Positions 43,333 to 52,356 of a stretch of 64,000 nt of DNA are shown in pieces. The notes below the pieces were generated by a model. It did no database searches, was not told the origin of the DNA, and worked only from the letters and a program-made list of their open reading frames with translations. A program made the position numbers and the translations under genes. The first letter of the stretch is position 1. The number at the start of each line of letters is the position of its first letter. Origin of the DNA: Bacteroidetes bacterium B1(2017) (GTDB lineage: Bacteria; Bacteroidota; Bacteroidia; UKL13-3); contig NKJG01000006.1 of the NCBI GenBank assembly GCA_002256395.1, positions 92,328 to 156,327 on the forward strand. Reading direction: 5' to 3'.

Positions 43333-45615
43333 ATGAAAAAATACAATCTACTTTTAATAATTGTCTTTTTATCTTTCACTGCATGGGCTCAGCCAGTTGT
43401 GTTTAATTTAAGCAATAAGGCAAGTTTTTCAATTGGTAGCAGCGATACTTTTGATTATCCTTTTACAGGAGGTTTAAACTCGCCTCAATTTTCTAAGATA
43501 GATTTTAATGGGGATGGTGTGAAGGATTTATTTGTTTTTGATAGGGTAGGAAATAAGGTTTTAACCTATGTATTTAAAAATGGGAAATATGCCTATGAAC
43601 CCAAATATGAATCTGAGTTCCCGAAGTTGTATTATTGGGCATTGTTACGAGATTATGATAAAGATGGCAAGGAAGATATTTTTACGGAAATAGATTTTAA
43701 TGCTAGACCAGAGGCCGATAAATATGTGTATGGAAATGGATTACGAGTTATTAAAAATGTAAGTACAGATATTTACAAAAAGAAATGGCTGCAAAGTAAA
43801 AATCAATTATACGACCTAGGTATTATTGATTTGCCACCAAGCATATTGGGTATTTTAAATTCTGATATAAATGCTATAGAAGACATGGATGGTGATGGGG
43901 ATTTAGATATTTTGCAAATGCCACCAAGCAAAAATGTTATCACCTATTATCAAAATATGAGCAAGGAGCGTGGCTTTGGTCTAGATTCTCTTTTGTTTCA
44001 ATTTAGAGATGAATGCTGGGGTTATATGTCGTATAAAGTTAATTACAACTCCTTTGTTTTAAATGATAATAGCGCCTGTTTTAGAAACTACAAAGGAATT
44101 TTACACGATGGAGGTACTGCCCTTACGCCTTTTGATGCCGATAATGATGGGGATATGGATTTGTTATATGGGGATAAATCTTTTCAGAATTTGGTGTTTT
44201 TAAAAAATGGTAAAACCATAAATAAACAAGGTAGAGATTCAATTATTCAACAGGATACAATTTATCCTAAAAACACCCTTGAGGCAAAAGTTGATATCTT
44301 TCCTGCTGCTTATATTTTGGATGTAGATAATGATGGAAAGCGCGATATGCTTGTTGCACCAGCAGCGCAAACTGCTGCTAAAAGTTCTTTTCAAATTTCG
44401 TATTATAAAAATACGGGTAGTAATAGTGTGCCCATATTCGCTTATCAAAATAACACCTTTTTGCAAGATGAAACACTTGATTTAGGTTCAGGAAACGCCC
44501 CACAATTTGTAGATATAGATTCGGATGGCGACCAAGATTTAGTTATGGCTACACATGGCGATTATGCTGTTACCCAAAACAGTAATGATCGATTACTTTT
44601 ATTTATGAATATGGGTACTGCCAGCAAGGCAAAGTATTTGTTAATGGACAATGATTTTTTAACAATTAATAGTTCAAACCCAAAGACCTATATGATTGCT
44701 CCTTGTTTTGGTGATTTAAATGGCGATGGAAAACCTGATATGTTGATGGGTGATATGAATGGCAAATTCCATTATTTTGAAAACACCAGTAGGAATGGAA
44801 ATATCTCCTTTAAAAAAATTAGCTCCAATTACTTTTCCATGTTTGCAGGTGTATTTAATTATCCGCAATTGGTAGATTTAAATAAAGATGGATTATTAGA
44901 TATTGTTACTGGAAGAAAAAATGGAACCTTAGCCTATTTTGAAAATAGTGGAGCCGATACCTTGCCTAATTTTACAGCTAGCCCAACCATTGATTCAATT
45001 GGTAAAATTGATATGACTGATTTTGCCAATTTTGGTTTTGCAGGCGCCTATAGCATGCCGCATGTATGTGATTTGGATAAGGATGGCTTTTATGAAATAT
45101 TAGTTGGATGTGATTATGGACGGGTATCTCTCTTTTCAAATTTTGAAGCGAGTGCCACGCGAGTTTGCCCCAAAATTGAGAATGTATTTTCAGAAGGCCT
45201 TGGAATTGCACCTAGTAACGTAGAATTTGGGCCTGCTTGTGTAGTAAGCTCTGCCGATATAGATGCCGATGGCTTGTCCGAAATTCTTATCGGGAATTAT
45301 AGAGGTGGAATTAGAATGTACACAACCGATGTAAAGGGTATTATTAGTGGCTTACCTAAAATGAAATCTAATCCCATACAGTTGCAGATTTATCCAAATC
45401 CAGCAAAAGATATTTTAGTGCTAAAATCAGATGCTAATCTTAAAGATCAAGCGTATGTAATTTTTGATGTCCTAGGAAATGTGATTCTATCAGGTGAATT
45501 AAATTCGTATGAATCGAGCATTGATGTGCAGAGGTTGAAAAATGGACTCTATATACTTCAAACAAATAACCCCTCTGGATCTAAATTACTAGCTAAAATT
45601 GTCATCGAAAAGTAA
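43333..45615 (+). CDS. Secreted FG-GAP repeat protein, T9SS-sorted (copy 1)
   Basis: 760 residues. A signal peptide (YNLLLIIVFLSFTAWAQ) is followed by a beta-propeller of FG-GAP/VCBS-like repeats rich in calcium-loop DxDGDGxxD motifs (DFNGDGVKDLFVFD, DMDGDGDLDIL, DADNDGDMDLLYGD, DVDNDGKRDML, DIDSDGDQDLVMA, DLNGDGKPDMLMGD, DLNKDGLLDIVTG, DLDKDGFYEILVG, DIDADGLSEILIG). A T9SS type A sorting domain closes it (LQIYPNPAKDILVLKSD). It probably folds into a surface propeller for adhesion or polymer binding. A close paralogue follows after 68 bases. Confidence 0.88.
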   Translation: MKKYNLLLIIVFLSFTAWAQPVVFNLSNKASFSIGSSDTFDYPFTGGLNSPQFSKIDFNGDGVKDLFVFDRVGNKVLTYVFKNGKYAYEPKYESEFPKLYYWALLRDYDKDGKEDIFTEIDFNARPEADKYVYGNGLRVIKNVSTDIYKKKWLQSKNQLYDLGIIDLPPSILGILNSDINAIEDMDGDGDLDILQMPPSKNVITYYQNMSKERGFGLDSLLFQFRDECWGYMSYKVNYNSFVLNDNSACFRNYKGILHDGGTALTPFDADNDGDMDLLYGDKSFQNLVFLKNGKTINKQGRDSIIQQDTIYPKNTLEAKVDIFPAAYILDVDNDGKRDMLVAPAAQTAAKSSFQISYYKNTGSNSVPIFAYQNNTFLQDETLDLGSGNAPQFVDIDSDGDQDLVMATHGDYAVTQNSNDRLLLFMNMGTASKAKYLLMDNDFLTINSSNPKTYMIAPCFGDLNGDGKPDMLMGDMNGKFHYFENTSRNGNISFKKISSNYFSMFAGVFNYPQLVDLNKDGLLDIVTGRKNGTLAYFENSGADTLPNFTASPTIDSIGKIDMTDFANFGFAGAYSMPHVCDLDKDGFYEILVGCDYGRVSLFSNFEASATRVCPKIENVFSEGLGIAPSNVEFGPACVVSSADIDADGLSEILIGNYRGGIRMYTTDVKGIISGLPKMKSNPIQLQIYPNPAKDILVLKSDANLKDQAYVIFDVLGNVILSGELNSYESSIDVQRLKNGLYILQTNNPSGSKLLAKIVIEK

Positions 45616-45683
45616 ACTCATTTCAACGTTTGAGCCTAACAAATAATCTTAATTATCCCTACCTTGCATTAAATTCCCCAAGC

Positions 45684-47972
45684 ATGAAAAAATCCAATTT
45701 ACTTTTTTTACTAGCGTTTCTTCCCTTTTTAAGTTGGGCTCAGCCTGTGCAATTTAATTATAGCAACAAGGCTACTGTTAGTGTAAACCTTACCGATACG
45801 CTTAAATACCCTTTTATAGGTGGCTTAAATGCGCCTCAATTTAATAAAATAGATTTGGATGGAGATGGGGTGAAAGATCTTTTTGTGTTTGATAGAGTGG
45901 GAAGCAAAGCCATGACCTACCTCTTTAAAAATGGCACTTATGTATATGCTCCGTTTTACGAAAGTATGTTTCCTCCATTGTACAAATGGGTTCTTATGTA
46001 TGATTATAACAAAGATGGCAAAGAAGATATTTTTACGGAAGTAGATTATAATGCCCAGCCCGAACCTGATAAATATGTTTCATCTAACGGAGTTCGTTTG
46101 TTGCGCAACGTTACAACTGTGCCGGGCAAGTTAAAGTGGAAGCAAGACCTAAATCAATTAATGGATACAGGTTTAGAAATGTTACCTCCTTCTAATATTG
46201 CTTTATCCAATACCGATTATTCTGCTTTTCACGATATTGACGGCGATGGCGATATGGATATATTATTAATGCAATTTGGCAAAAATGTAATTACTTATTA
46301 CCAAAATTTAAGTCAAGAAATGGGCTATGGCAACGATTCACTAAAATTTGTATTTAGAGACGAATGCTGGGGCTATATGAGTTATTTAGTGAACAAAAAT
46401 GGTTTCTTACTAAATGATGATAGTCCTTGCTTTAGGAATTATAAAACGGCCAAACATAATGGAACTACCCTAACTGTTTTTGATTCGGATAATGATGGAG
46501 ATATGGACTTGATCTATGGTGATGTGGGATTTCAATCATTGGTATATTTAAAAAATGGAAAAACTATCATGAGTCTTAAACGCGATTCTATTATTGCACA
46601 AGACACTGCCTTTCCATCTAATTCGGTTCAGGCTAAAATTGAGATATTCCCTGCTTCTTTTATTGTAGATATTGATGAGGATGGAAAGAAAGATTTAATT
46701 GTGGCGCCAAATGCTGAGGCGGCTGCAAAAAACAACGAGCAAGTAATGTATTACAGAAATACAGGTACATCTGCAGTTCCTACATTTACCTACCAGAGTA
46801 CAAATTTTTTAGTTGGCGATATGCTGGATTTAGGTGGCGGCAGTATTCCTAGGTTAGTAGATATAGATGCCGATGGCGATTTAGATTTAATTATTGCCAC
46901 TCAAGGCGAATACACAGTTACTGCTAACAGTAACGATAAGTTAGTTTTGTTTAAAAATGTTGGAACCAAAACCAAGGCAAAGTTTGTATTAGAAAACAGT
47001 GATTTTCTAATGATAAATTCTGCCACACCTAAAATACAGCGCGTTATTCCAAGCTTTGGCGATTTAAATGGGGATAGTTTACCGGATATGATTATTGGCG
47101 ATTTAAATGGTAAATTACACTATTACGAAAATGCGAGCTTGGGCGGAAACATTGTGTTTAATAAAATTAGCAACAATTACTTTAACATGTTTGCAGGTAC
47201 TTCTGCTGCACCTTGTTTGGTTGATTTAAATAAAGATGGAAAAACCGATATTGTTGTGGGTAGAAAAAATGGAACCTTAGTATATTTTGAAAATACAGGT
47301 ACAGAATTAGCAGCGCAATTTGCAGCCACTGCTTCTATTGATTCAATTGGAAAGGTTGCTGTGGGCGAGAAAATTATTTCGGCCGGTATGCCGTATTATT
47401 TTGATGGTTACTCGGTTCCAGAAGTATGCGATTTAGATAAGGATGGTAACTACGAAGTATTGGTTGGTAGCGATCAAGGCAGAGTGTTTTTATATAGAAA
47501 CTTTGATGCCAGTGCAAGCAGAACTTGCATGGAAATTGAAAATGTATTTTCTGATGCGGCAACTGTTTCAGGTTCTAATTTATTCTTTGGTCCTAAAACA
47601 TCTGTGGCTACGGGTGATTTAGACGGAGATGGTGTTTCGGAACTTGTTATAGGTAACATGCGTGGCGGTATACGAATGTATTCTGCCGATATTAAAGGTG
47701 TAATTAGTGGAGTAAAAGAAGAGCGTTTACAAGCTCCAAACTGTGTGTTATTTCCAAACCCAGCGAAAGATATTTTACAGATTAGAAGCGATAAAAACCT
47801 CAAAGATAGTCCCTACACTATTTCTGATATTTTGGGTCATAGCGTTCAAACCGGAACCTTGCAAGGCTATGAAAATAGCATCGATACTAGGGGCTTAACT
47901 CCTGGTTTTTACTTCTTCCAAAGCAGCGATGGCATAGGAAATCAATATGTTGCGAAATTTTTGATTGAGTAA
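45684..47972 (+). CDS. Secreted FG-GAP repeat protein, T9SS-sorted (copy 2)
   Basis: 762 residues from ATG 45684 (an upstream TTG at 45630 would precede the signal peptide and is rejected). Layout as copy 1: signal KKSNLLFLLAFLPFLSWAQ, the same series of DxDGDG loops (DLDGDGVKDLFVFD, DIDGDGDMDILLM, DSDNDGDMDLIYGD, DADGDLDLIIA, DLDGDGVSELVIG) and the same T9SS tail (CVLFPNPAKDILQIRSD). Alignment by eye runs end to end, with an insertion near residues 575-590 here. It arose by tandem duplication; both are probably on one transcript. Confidence 0.88.
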   Translation: MKKSNLLFLLAFLPFLSWAQPVQFNYSNKATVSVNLTDTLKYPFIGGLNAPQFNKIDLDGDGVKDLFVFDRVGSKAMTYLFKNGTYVYAPFYESMFPPLYKWVLMYDYNKDGKEDIFTEVDYNAQPEPDKYVSSNGVRLLRNVTTVPGKLKWKQDLNQLMDTGLEMLPPSNIALSNTDYSAFHDIDGDGDMDILLMQFGKNVITYYQNLSQEMGYGNDSLKFVFRDECWGYMSYLVNKNGFLLNDDSPCFRNYKTAKHNGTTLTVFDSDNDGDMDLIYGDVGFQSLVYLKNGKTIMSLKRDSIIAQDTAFPSNSVQAKIEIFPASFIVDIDEDGKKDLIVAPNAEAAAKNNEQVMYYRNTGTSAVPTFTYQSTNFLVGDMLDLGGGSIPRLVDIDADGDLDLIIATQGEYTVTANSNDKLVLFKNVGTKTKAKFVLENSDFLMINSATPKIQRVIPSFGDLNGDSLPDMIIGDLNGKLHYYENASLGGNIVFNKISNNYFNMFAGTSAAPCLVDLNKDGKTDIVVGRKNGTLVYFENTGTELAAQFAATASIDSIGKVAVGEKIISAGMPYYFDGYSVPEVCDLDKDGNYEVLVGSDQGRVFLYRNFDASASRTCMEIENVFSDAATVSGSNLFFGPKTSVATGDLDGDGVSELVIGNMRGGIRMYSADIKGVISGVKEERLQAPNCVLFPNPAKDILQIRSDKNLKDSPYTISDILGHSVQTGTLQGYENSIDTRGLTPGFYFFQSSDGIGNQYVAKFLIE

Positions 47973-48042
47973 TACACAGCTTTTTTAGAAAACATAAGGC
48001 AAGCCGCTTATTTTGTATAATTTCGTACAAAATTTGAGCATT

Positions 48043-49233
48043 ATGTACGGACAATTACAAGAGCAATTACAGGCTGAACTCAACGAAATTGAAGCAGCAG
48101 GATTATTTAAACGCGAACGCATTATTGCCTCGCCTCAAGGTGCCGAAGTAACCATGCAAAATGGTAAAAAGGTATTAATCTTTTGTGCCAATAATTATTT
48201 AGGTTTATCCTCTCACCCACGTGTGTTAGAAGCTGCCAAACGCAGTATTGATAGTCATGGGTATGGAATGAGTTCTGTCCGTTTTATTTGTGGTACACAA
48301 GACATTCACAAAACGCTAGAGCAAAAAATTGCTACTTTCTTAGGAACAGAAGATACTATTTTATATGCTGCCGCCTTTGATGCGAATGGTGGCGTGTTTG
48401 AACCTTTATTTAACGAGCAAGATGCTATTATAAGTGATGCATTAAACCACGCAAGTATTATTGATGGCGTGCGTTTATGTAAGGCTGAACGCCATAGATA
48501 TGAGCATAATAATATGGCCGATTTAGAGGATAGACTAAAATCTACCCAACATTGCCGCAACAGAATTATTGTTACAGATGGTGTGTTTAGTATGGATGGT
48601 ACCATTGCTCAGTTAGACCATATTGTGGCATTAGCCGAAAAATATAATTCATTAATAATGGTGGATGAATGCCATGCAAGTGGATTTATGGGTGCAACCG
48701 GAAGAGGCACACATGAATTTAGAAATGTAATGGGCAAGATTGATATTATTACTGGAACCTTAGGTAAAGCTTTAGGTGGCGCAATGGGTGGTTTTACAAG
48801 TGGTAAAAAAGAAATCATTGATTTACTTCGTCAACGTAGCCGCCCATATTTATTTTCAAATACATTGGCTCCTTCTATAGTGGGTGCAAGCATTGAAGTT
48901 TTGGATATGCTTACAGAAACTACCGAGCTTAGAGATAAGCTTTGGGAAAGCACACAATATTTTAGAAAAGAAATGACCGAAGCTGGTTTTGATATTAAGC
49001 CAGGTGAGCATCCAATTGTACCCGTGATGTTGTATGATGCTAAATTGTCGCAAGACTTTGCTGCTAAATTATTAGAAGAAGGGGTGTATGTAGTTGGCTT
49101 TTATTACCCAGTGGTTCCAAAAGGTCAAGCGCGTATTCGTGTTCAAATAAGTGCAGGTCATGAGCGTCATCATTTAGATCAAGCAATAGCCGCCTTTAAA
49201 AAGGTTGGTAAAGAGCTAGGTGTTATTTCGTAA
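48043..49233 (+). CDS. kbl: Glycine C-acetyltransferase (2-amino-3-ketobutyrate CoA ligase)
   Basis: 396 residues from ATG 48043, the standard size. A PLP enzyme of the alpha-oxoamine synthase family: [28 protein letters not shown], the cofactor DECHASGF (D208, H211) and the lysine in [14 protein letters not shown] (K242). It interconverts 2-amino-3-oxobutyrate plus CoA with glycine plus acetyl-CoA in threonine breakdown. No tdh partner is adjacent. The related serine palmitoyltransferase and BioF are alternatives, but [11 protein letters not shown] and the length favour Kbl. Confidence 0.9.
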   Translation: MYGQLQEQLQAELNEIEAAGLFKRERIIASPQGAEVTMQNGKKVLIFCANNYLGLSSHPRVLEAAKRSIDSHGYGMSSVRFICGTQDIHKTLEQKIATFLGTEDTILYAAAFDANGGVFEPLFNEQDAIISDALNHASIIDGVRLCKAERHRYEHNNMADLEDRLKSTQHCRNRIIVTDGVFSMDGTIAQLDHIVALAEKYNSLIMVDECHASGFMGATGRGTHEFRNVMGKIDIITGTLGKALGGAMGGFTSGKKEIIDLLRQRSRPYLFSNTLAPSIVGASIEVLDMLTETTELRDKLWESTQYFRKEMTEAGFDIKPGEHPIVPVMLYDAKLSQDFAAKLLEEGVYVVGFYYPVVPKGQARIRVQISAGHERHHLDQAIAAFKKVGKELGVIS

Positions 49234-49282
49234 TAATTTATTCATTTTGTAAGCTCTTGAATGTGAGGCTTGGTAATATTAG

Positions 49283-49350
49283 CTTAACATTCAAATAACA
49301 GAGAGCTAACCTGAACCTAACTTTGTGGTAACGCAGGGCTGATAATTTTG
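49283..49350 (+). promoter_or_regulatory. Five-unit 11-bp TAAC array plus -7 box
   Basis: TAAC occurs at 49285, 49296, 49307, 49318 and 49329, exactly every 11 bases. A perfect Bacteroidota -7 element TAATTTTG lies at 49343-49350, 14 bases after the last unit, with TTTG at 49322. The pattern TTAACA/ATAACA/CTAACC with 5-base spacers resembles PhoP/PhoB-class direct-repeat sites. It lies directly before the TonB receptor gene. Confidence 0.75.
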
Positions 49351-49367
49351 TGTCAATTTCTAAGCAT

Positions 49368-52187
49368 ATGAAGTTGAGACAAAAAATTAGCACAGTATTT
49401 ATTTTTATTATCCTCGCAAGCACTGCTATTAAAGCGTTTCCGCAGACTGACGGAAAAATTAGTGGCAAAGTAATCGACAAAAAAACAGGCGAAGAACTGC
49501 TGGGAGTTACTGTAGTGGTTGAAGGTTCACCAAAAGGTGCTGCTACCGATTACGAAGGAAAATTCCTAATAGGTAACTTAAAACCGGGTACGTATAATAT
49601 TGTAGTAAGCTATGTTTCATACCATAAGAAAGTTCTTACTGGTATTGAGGTAAAGGCCAATGAGGTTACCACAATTACCGTTGCCATGGAAGAGTCTACC
49701 AAAGAACTTACTGAGTTTGTAGTTCAAGGTGAGTTAAAGCGCGAAACAGCAAGTGCTTTATTGGTTCAGCAAAAAAACGCTACCAGTATCTCCGATGGTG
49801 TATCTACAGAGGTAATACGCAAAACGCCAGATAGAAGCACAAGTGATGTATTAAAGCGCGTAAGCGGTGCAACCATTCAAGATAATAAATATGCTATCAT
49901 ACGCGGACTTCCAGATAGATATAATGGTGCTTTTATAAATGGTTCGCCTTTGCCTAGTTCTGAACCAGATAGAAAGGCTTTTGCCTTTGATATTTTCCCT
50001 GCTAATTTATTAGATAATTTAGTCATTGTTAAATCTGCTACTCCCGATTTATCTGGTGAGTTTGCAGGTGGATTAATCTTAATTAAAACCAAAGACATTC
50101 CAGAGCAAAACTTCTATCAAGTTTCTTTAGGTTCAAGTATTAATACCTTAACAACGTTTAAAGATTATACTAGAAATGTAAAAGGCTCAACCGATTTTTT
50201 AGGTATTGATGATGGAACTCGTAAATTACCTAAGGGCTTCCCAGATAATAAAACCATGAGCGAATATCAAAACAATATTCAAACCATGGATGATGTAAAG
50301 CGTTTGGTTAATGTTGCAAAACCGTTCAATAATAATTTTGAATTGAACACCTCAAATGCCCGCCCTGCTTATAGTTTACAGTTTAGCATGGGTCATTTAA
50401 AGAAATTTACCAAGTTTGAATTAGGTAGTATTTTTTCATTGTCGTCGCAAAGCACACCTACTACTCAATTAGTAACACGTACCGATTATGATAATAATGG
50501 TAAAGTGTATGAGTATAAAGATAAACAATATACCACCAATACCTTAAATGGCTTTTTGTGGAACATAAGTTATAAGACTAAAAACAATAAAGTTTCGCTA
50601 AAAAACTTATTAAATATTAACTCAAACGATCAAACAGTTATTCGTGAGGGAGCAGATTTAATTAATGGATTTGAATCTAGATCTTATGCCATGTGGTATA
50701 CCCAAAATGTGTTGAACAGTCATCAATTAAGTGGCGAACACATGATGGGCGCATCAAAAACAAAAATTACTTGGAACACCGGCTTTAGCCAATTAAATAG
50801 AATTACTCCAGATTTCAGACGTGTAAAATACCAACGTAATTTAAACGACGATCAGGCTATTTTTCAAGTGCCTTTATCAAGTACCACACAGCCAGAAGTT
50901 GCTGGTAGATTTTACTCGAACCAAAGAGATTTAATTTATAATGCAGGTGTAGATGTTTCTCATCCACTTAACATTGGTAAGTTTAAAAACGAACTAAAAG
51001 TTGGTGGCTATGCTCAAAAACGTACGCGTGAGTTTACTGCTCGTCAGTTAGGTTATGCCTTTGCTCCTGGGCAACATCCAGATTATAGCTCTCAGCCATT
51101 GGATCAAATTTTCCAACAAAGTAATATTGATACAAACGGTTTAGTGTTAAAAGAAGCTACAACACCAACAGATGCCTATACCGCAGGTAGTAATTTATTT
51201 GCAACTTATTTTAGAGTAGATTCAAAAGTTACCTCTCGTTTTAAAGTAATTTGGGGTGTACGTTTAGAATCGTATAACCAACAATTGAGCACCTACAGAA
51301 CAGGTATAAATGAGAAGTTTGAGATTGATACCACAGTGGTTGATTTCTTACCAAGTTTAAACTTAGTGTATTCATTATCTGAGAAAACAAATTTACGTGC
51401 TTCCTTCTCTCAAACTGTTTCTAGACCTGAGTTTAGAGAGTTAGCTGCCTTCCAGTTTTTCGACTTCAACGATTTAATGTTAGTAGAAGGAAACGCGAAT
51501 TTAAGAAGAACAAAAATTGCGAACTACGATTTACGTTATGAGTTTTATCCAACTCCAGCACAATTAATTTCGGTATCTGTTTTCTATAAAAAATTCACAG
51601 ATCCTATTGAAAAAATATTGTTCTCGGGTGGTAGTCCGCGTTTAATGAGTTACCAAAATGTAACTTCAGCTTGGAGCGCAGGTATTGAGTTTGATTACAA
51701 ATTAAATTTGGGTCAATTATTACATTCCGAAAGTGCATTTATGAGCGGTATGAACCTAATGGGTAATGCAGCTTGGATTAAATCAAAAGTGGATGTTTCT
51801 AAAGTTCTTGCTACGGAAAGTAAAGACAGACCATTGCAAGGACAATCACCTTATATTGTAAATGGAGGTATTCAATATAGCCATCCAAAATTACGTTATG
51901 GCGTTTCGTTTATGTATAATAGAATTGGTCAACGTATTACTAACGTTGGTAATTCTGAGTATGCTAGTTATTGGGAAAAAGGTAGAAACGTGTTTGATTT
52001 ACAATTAAACAAAACACTTTGGAAGAACTTAGATATTCGTTTTGCTATTCGCGATATCTTACATCAAAATGTTATCTTTTACCAGAATGGCGATGCCAAA
52101 ACTGGCTACAATTCAAGTATAGACAAAGATATTTGGAACTTTAAAGTTGGTTCAAGCTATAGTTTAAATGTGAGCTTGAAGTTTTAA
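49368..52187 (+). CDS. TonB-dependent outer-membrane receptor
   Basis: 939 residues from ATG 49368. A signal peptide (LRQKISTVFIFIILASTAIKAF) is followed by a carboxypeptidase-regulatory-like domain (GKVIDKKTGEELLGVTVVVEG), a plug (ATSISDGVSTEVIRKTPDRSTSDVLKRVSG, RGLPDRYNGAFINGSPLPS) and a beta-barrel with TonB-receptor signatures (RASFSQTVSRPEFRELA, ANLRRTKIANYDLRYEFYP) ending in Phe (SYSLNVSLKF). It has no SusD partner and is followed by a terminator. The promoter array shared with the next gene suggests joint control, possibly by phosphate limitation. The substrate is unknown. Confidence 0.93.
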   Translation: MKLRQKISTVFIFIILASTAIKAFPQTDGKISGKVIDKKTGEELLGVTVVVEGSPKGAATDYEGKFLIGNLKPGTYNIVVSYVSYHKKVLTGIEVKANEVTTITVAMEESTKELTEFVVQGELKRETASALLVQQKNATSISDGVSTEVIRKTPDRSTSDVLKRVSGATIQDNKYAIIRGLPDRYNGAFINGSPLPSSEPDRKAFAFDIFPANLLDNLVIVKSATPDLSGEFAGGLILIKTKDIPEQNFYQVSLGSSINTLTTFKDYTRNVKGSTDFLGIDDGTRKLPKGFPDNKTMSEYQNNIQTMDDVKRLVNVAKPFNNNFELNTSNARPAYSLQFSMGHLKKFTKFELGSIFSLSSQSTPTTQLVTRTDYDNNGKVYEYKDKQYTTNTLNGFLWNISYKTKNNKVSLKNLLNINSNDQTVIREGADLINGFESRSYAMWYTQNVLNSHQLSGEHMMGASKTKITWNTGFSQLNRITPDFRRVKYQRNLNDDQAIFQVPLSSTTQPEVAGRFYSNQRDLIYNAGVDVSHPLNIGKFKNELKVGGYAQKRTREFTARQLGYAFAPGQHPDYSSQPLDQIFQQSNIDTNGLVLKEATTPTDAYTAGSNLFATYFRVDSKVTSRFKVIWGVRLESYNQQLSTYRTGINEKFEIDTTVVDFLPSLNLVYSLSEKTNLRASFSQTVSRPEFRELAAFQFFDFNDLMLVEGNANLRRTKIANYDLRYEFYPTPAQLISVSVFYKKFTDPIEKILFSGGSPRLMSYQNVTSAWSAGIEFDYKLNLGQLLHSESAFMSGMNLMGNAAWIKSKVDVSKVLATESKDRPLQGQSPYIVNGGIQYSHPKLRYGVSFMYNRIGQRITNVGNSEYASYWEKGRNVFDLQLNKTLWKNLDIRFAIRDILHQNVIFYQNGDAKTGYNSSIDKDIWNFKVGSSYSLNVSLKF

Positions 52188-52202
52188 AACATATTCTATG
52201 TA

Positions 52203-52238
52203 AACAAAAAGGGCCGCCATTGTGCGGCCCTTTTTGTT
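52203..52238 (+). terminator. Intrinsic terminator of the TonB receptor gene
   Basis: A 15-bp perfect stem, AACAAAAAGGGCCGC with GCGGCCCTTTTTGTT, and a 6-base loop CATTGT. The A- and T-tracts allow bidirectional use. It separates the receptor from the next gene, which then needs its own promoter. Confidence 0.92.
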
Positions 52239-52263
52239 TGATAGACAGTAGCGTTTACATTAA

Positions 52264-52331
52264 GGTAACATGAGCATCATTTTAACTTAACCGTAGGGTT
52301 AATGTTTGGTAACATGGGTTCATGAAATTTG
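52264..52331 (+). promoter_or_regulatory. Second 11-bp-period TAAC array plus -7-like box
   Basis: On an exact 11-base grid: TAAC 52266, TCAT 52277, TAAC 52288, TTAA 52299, TAAC 52310. A near -7 element GAAATTTG (7 of 8 to TAnnTTTG) begins at 52324, again 14 bases after the last unit, with TTTG at 52305. The geometry is the same as in the receptor promoter at 49283. Confidence 0.7.
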
Positions 52332-52356
52332 ATACCATATTAAAACCAAAACAGAT

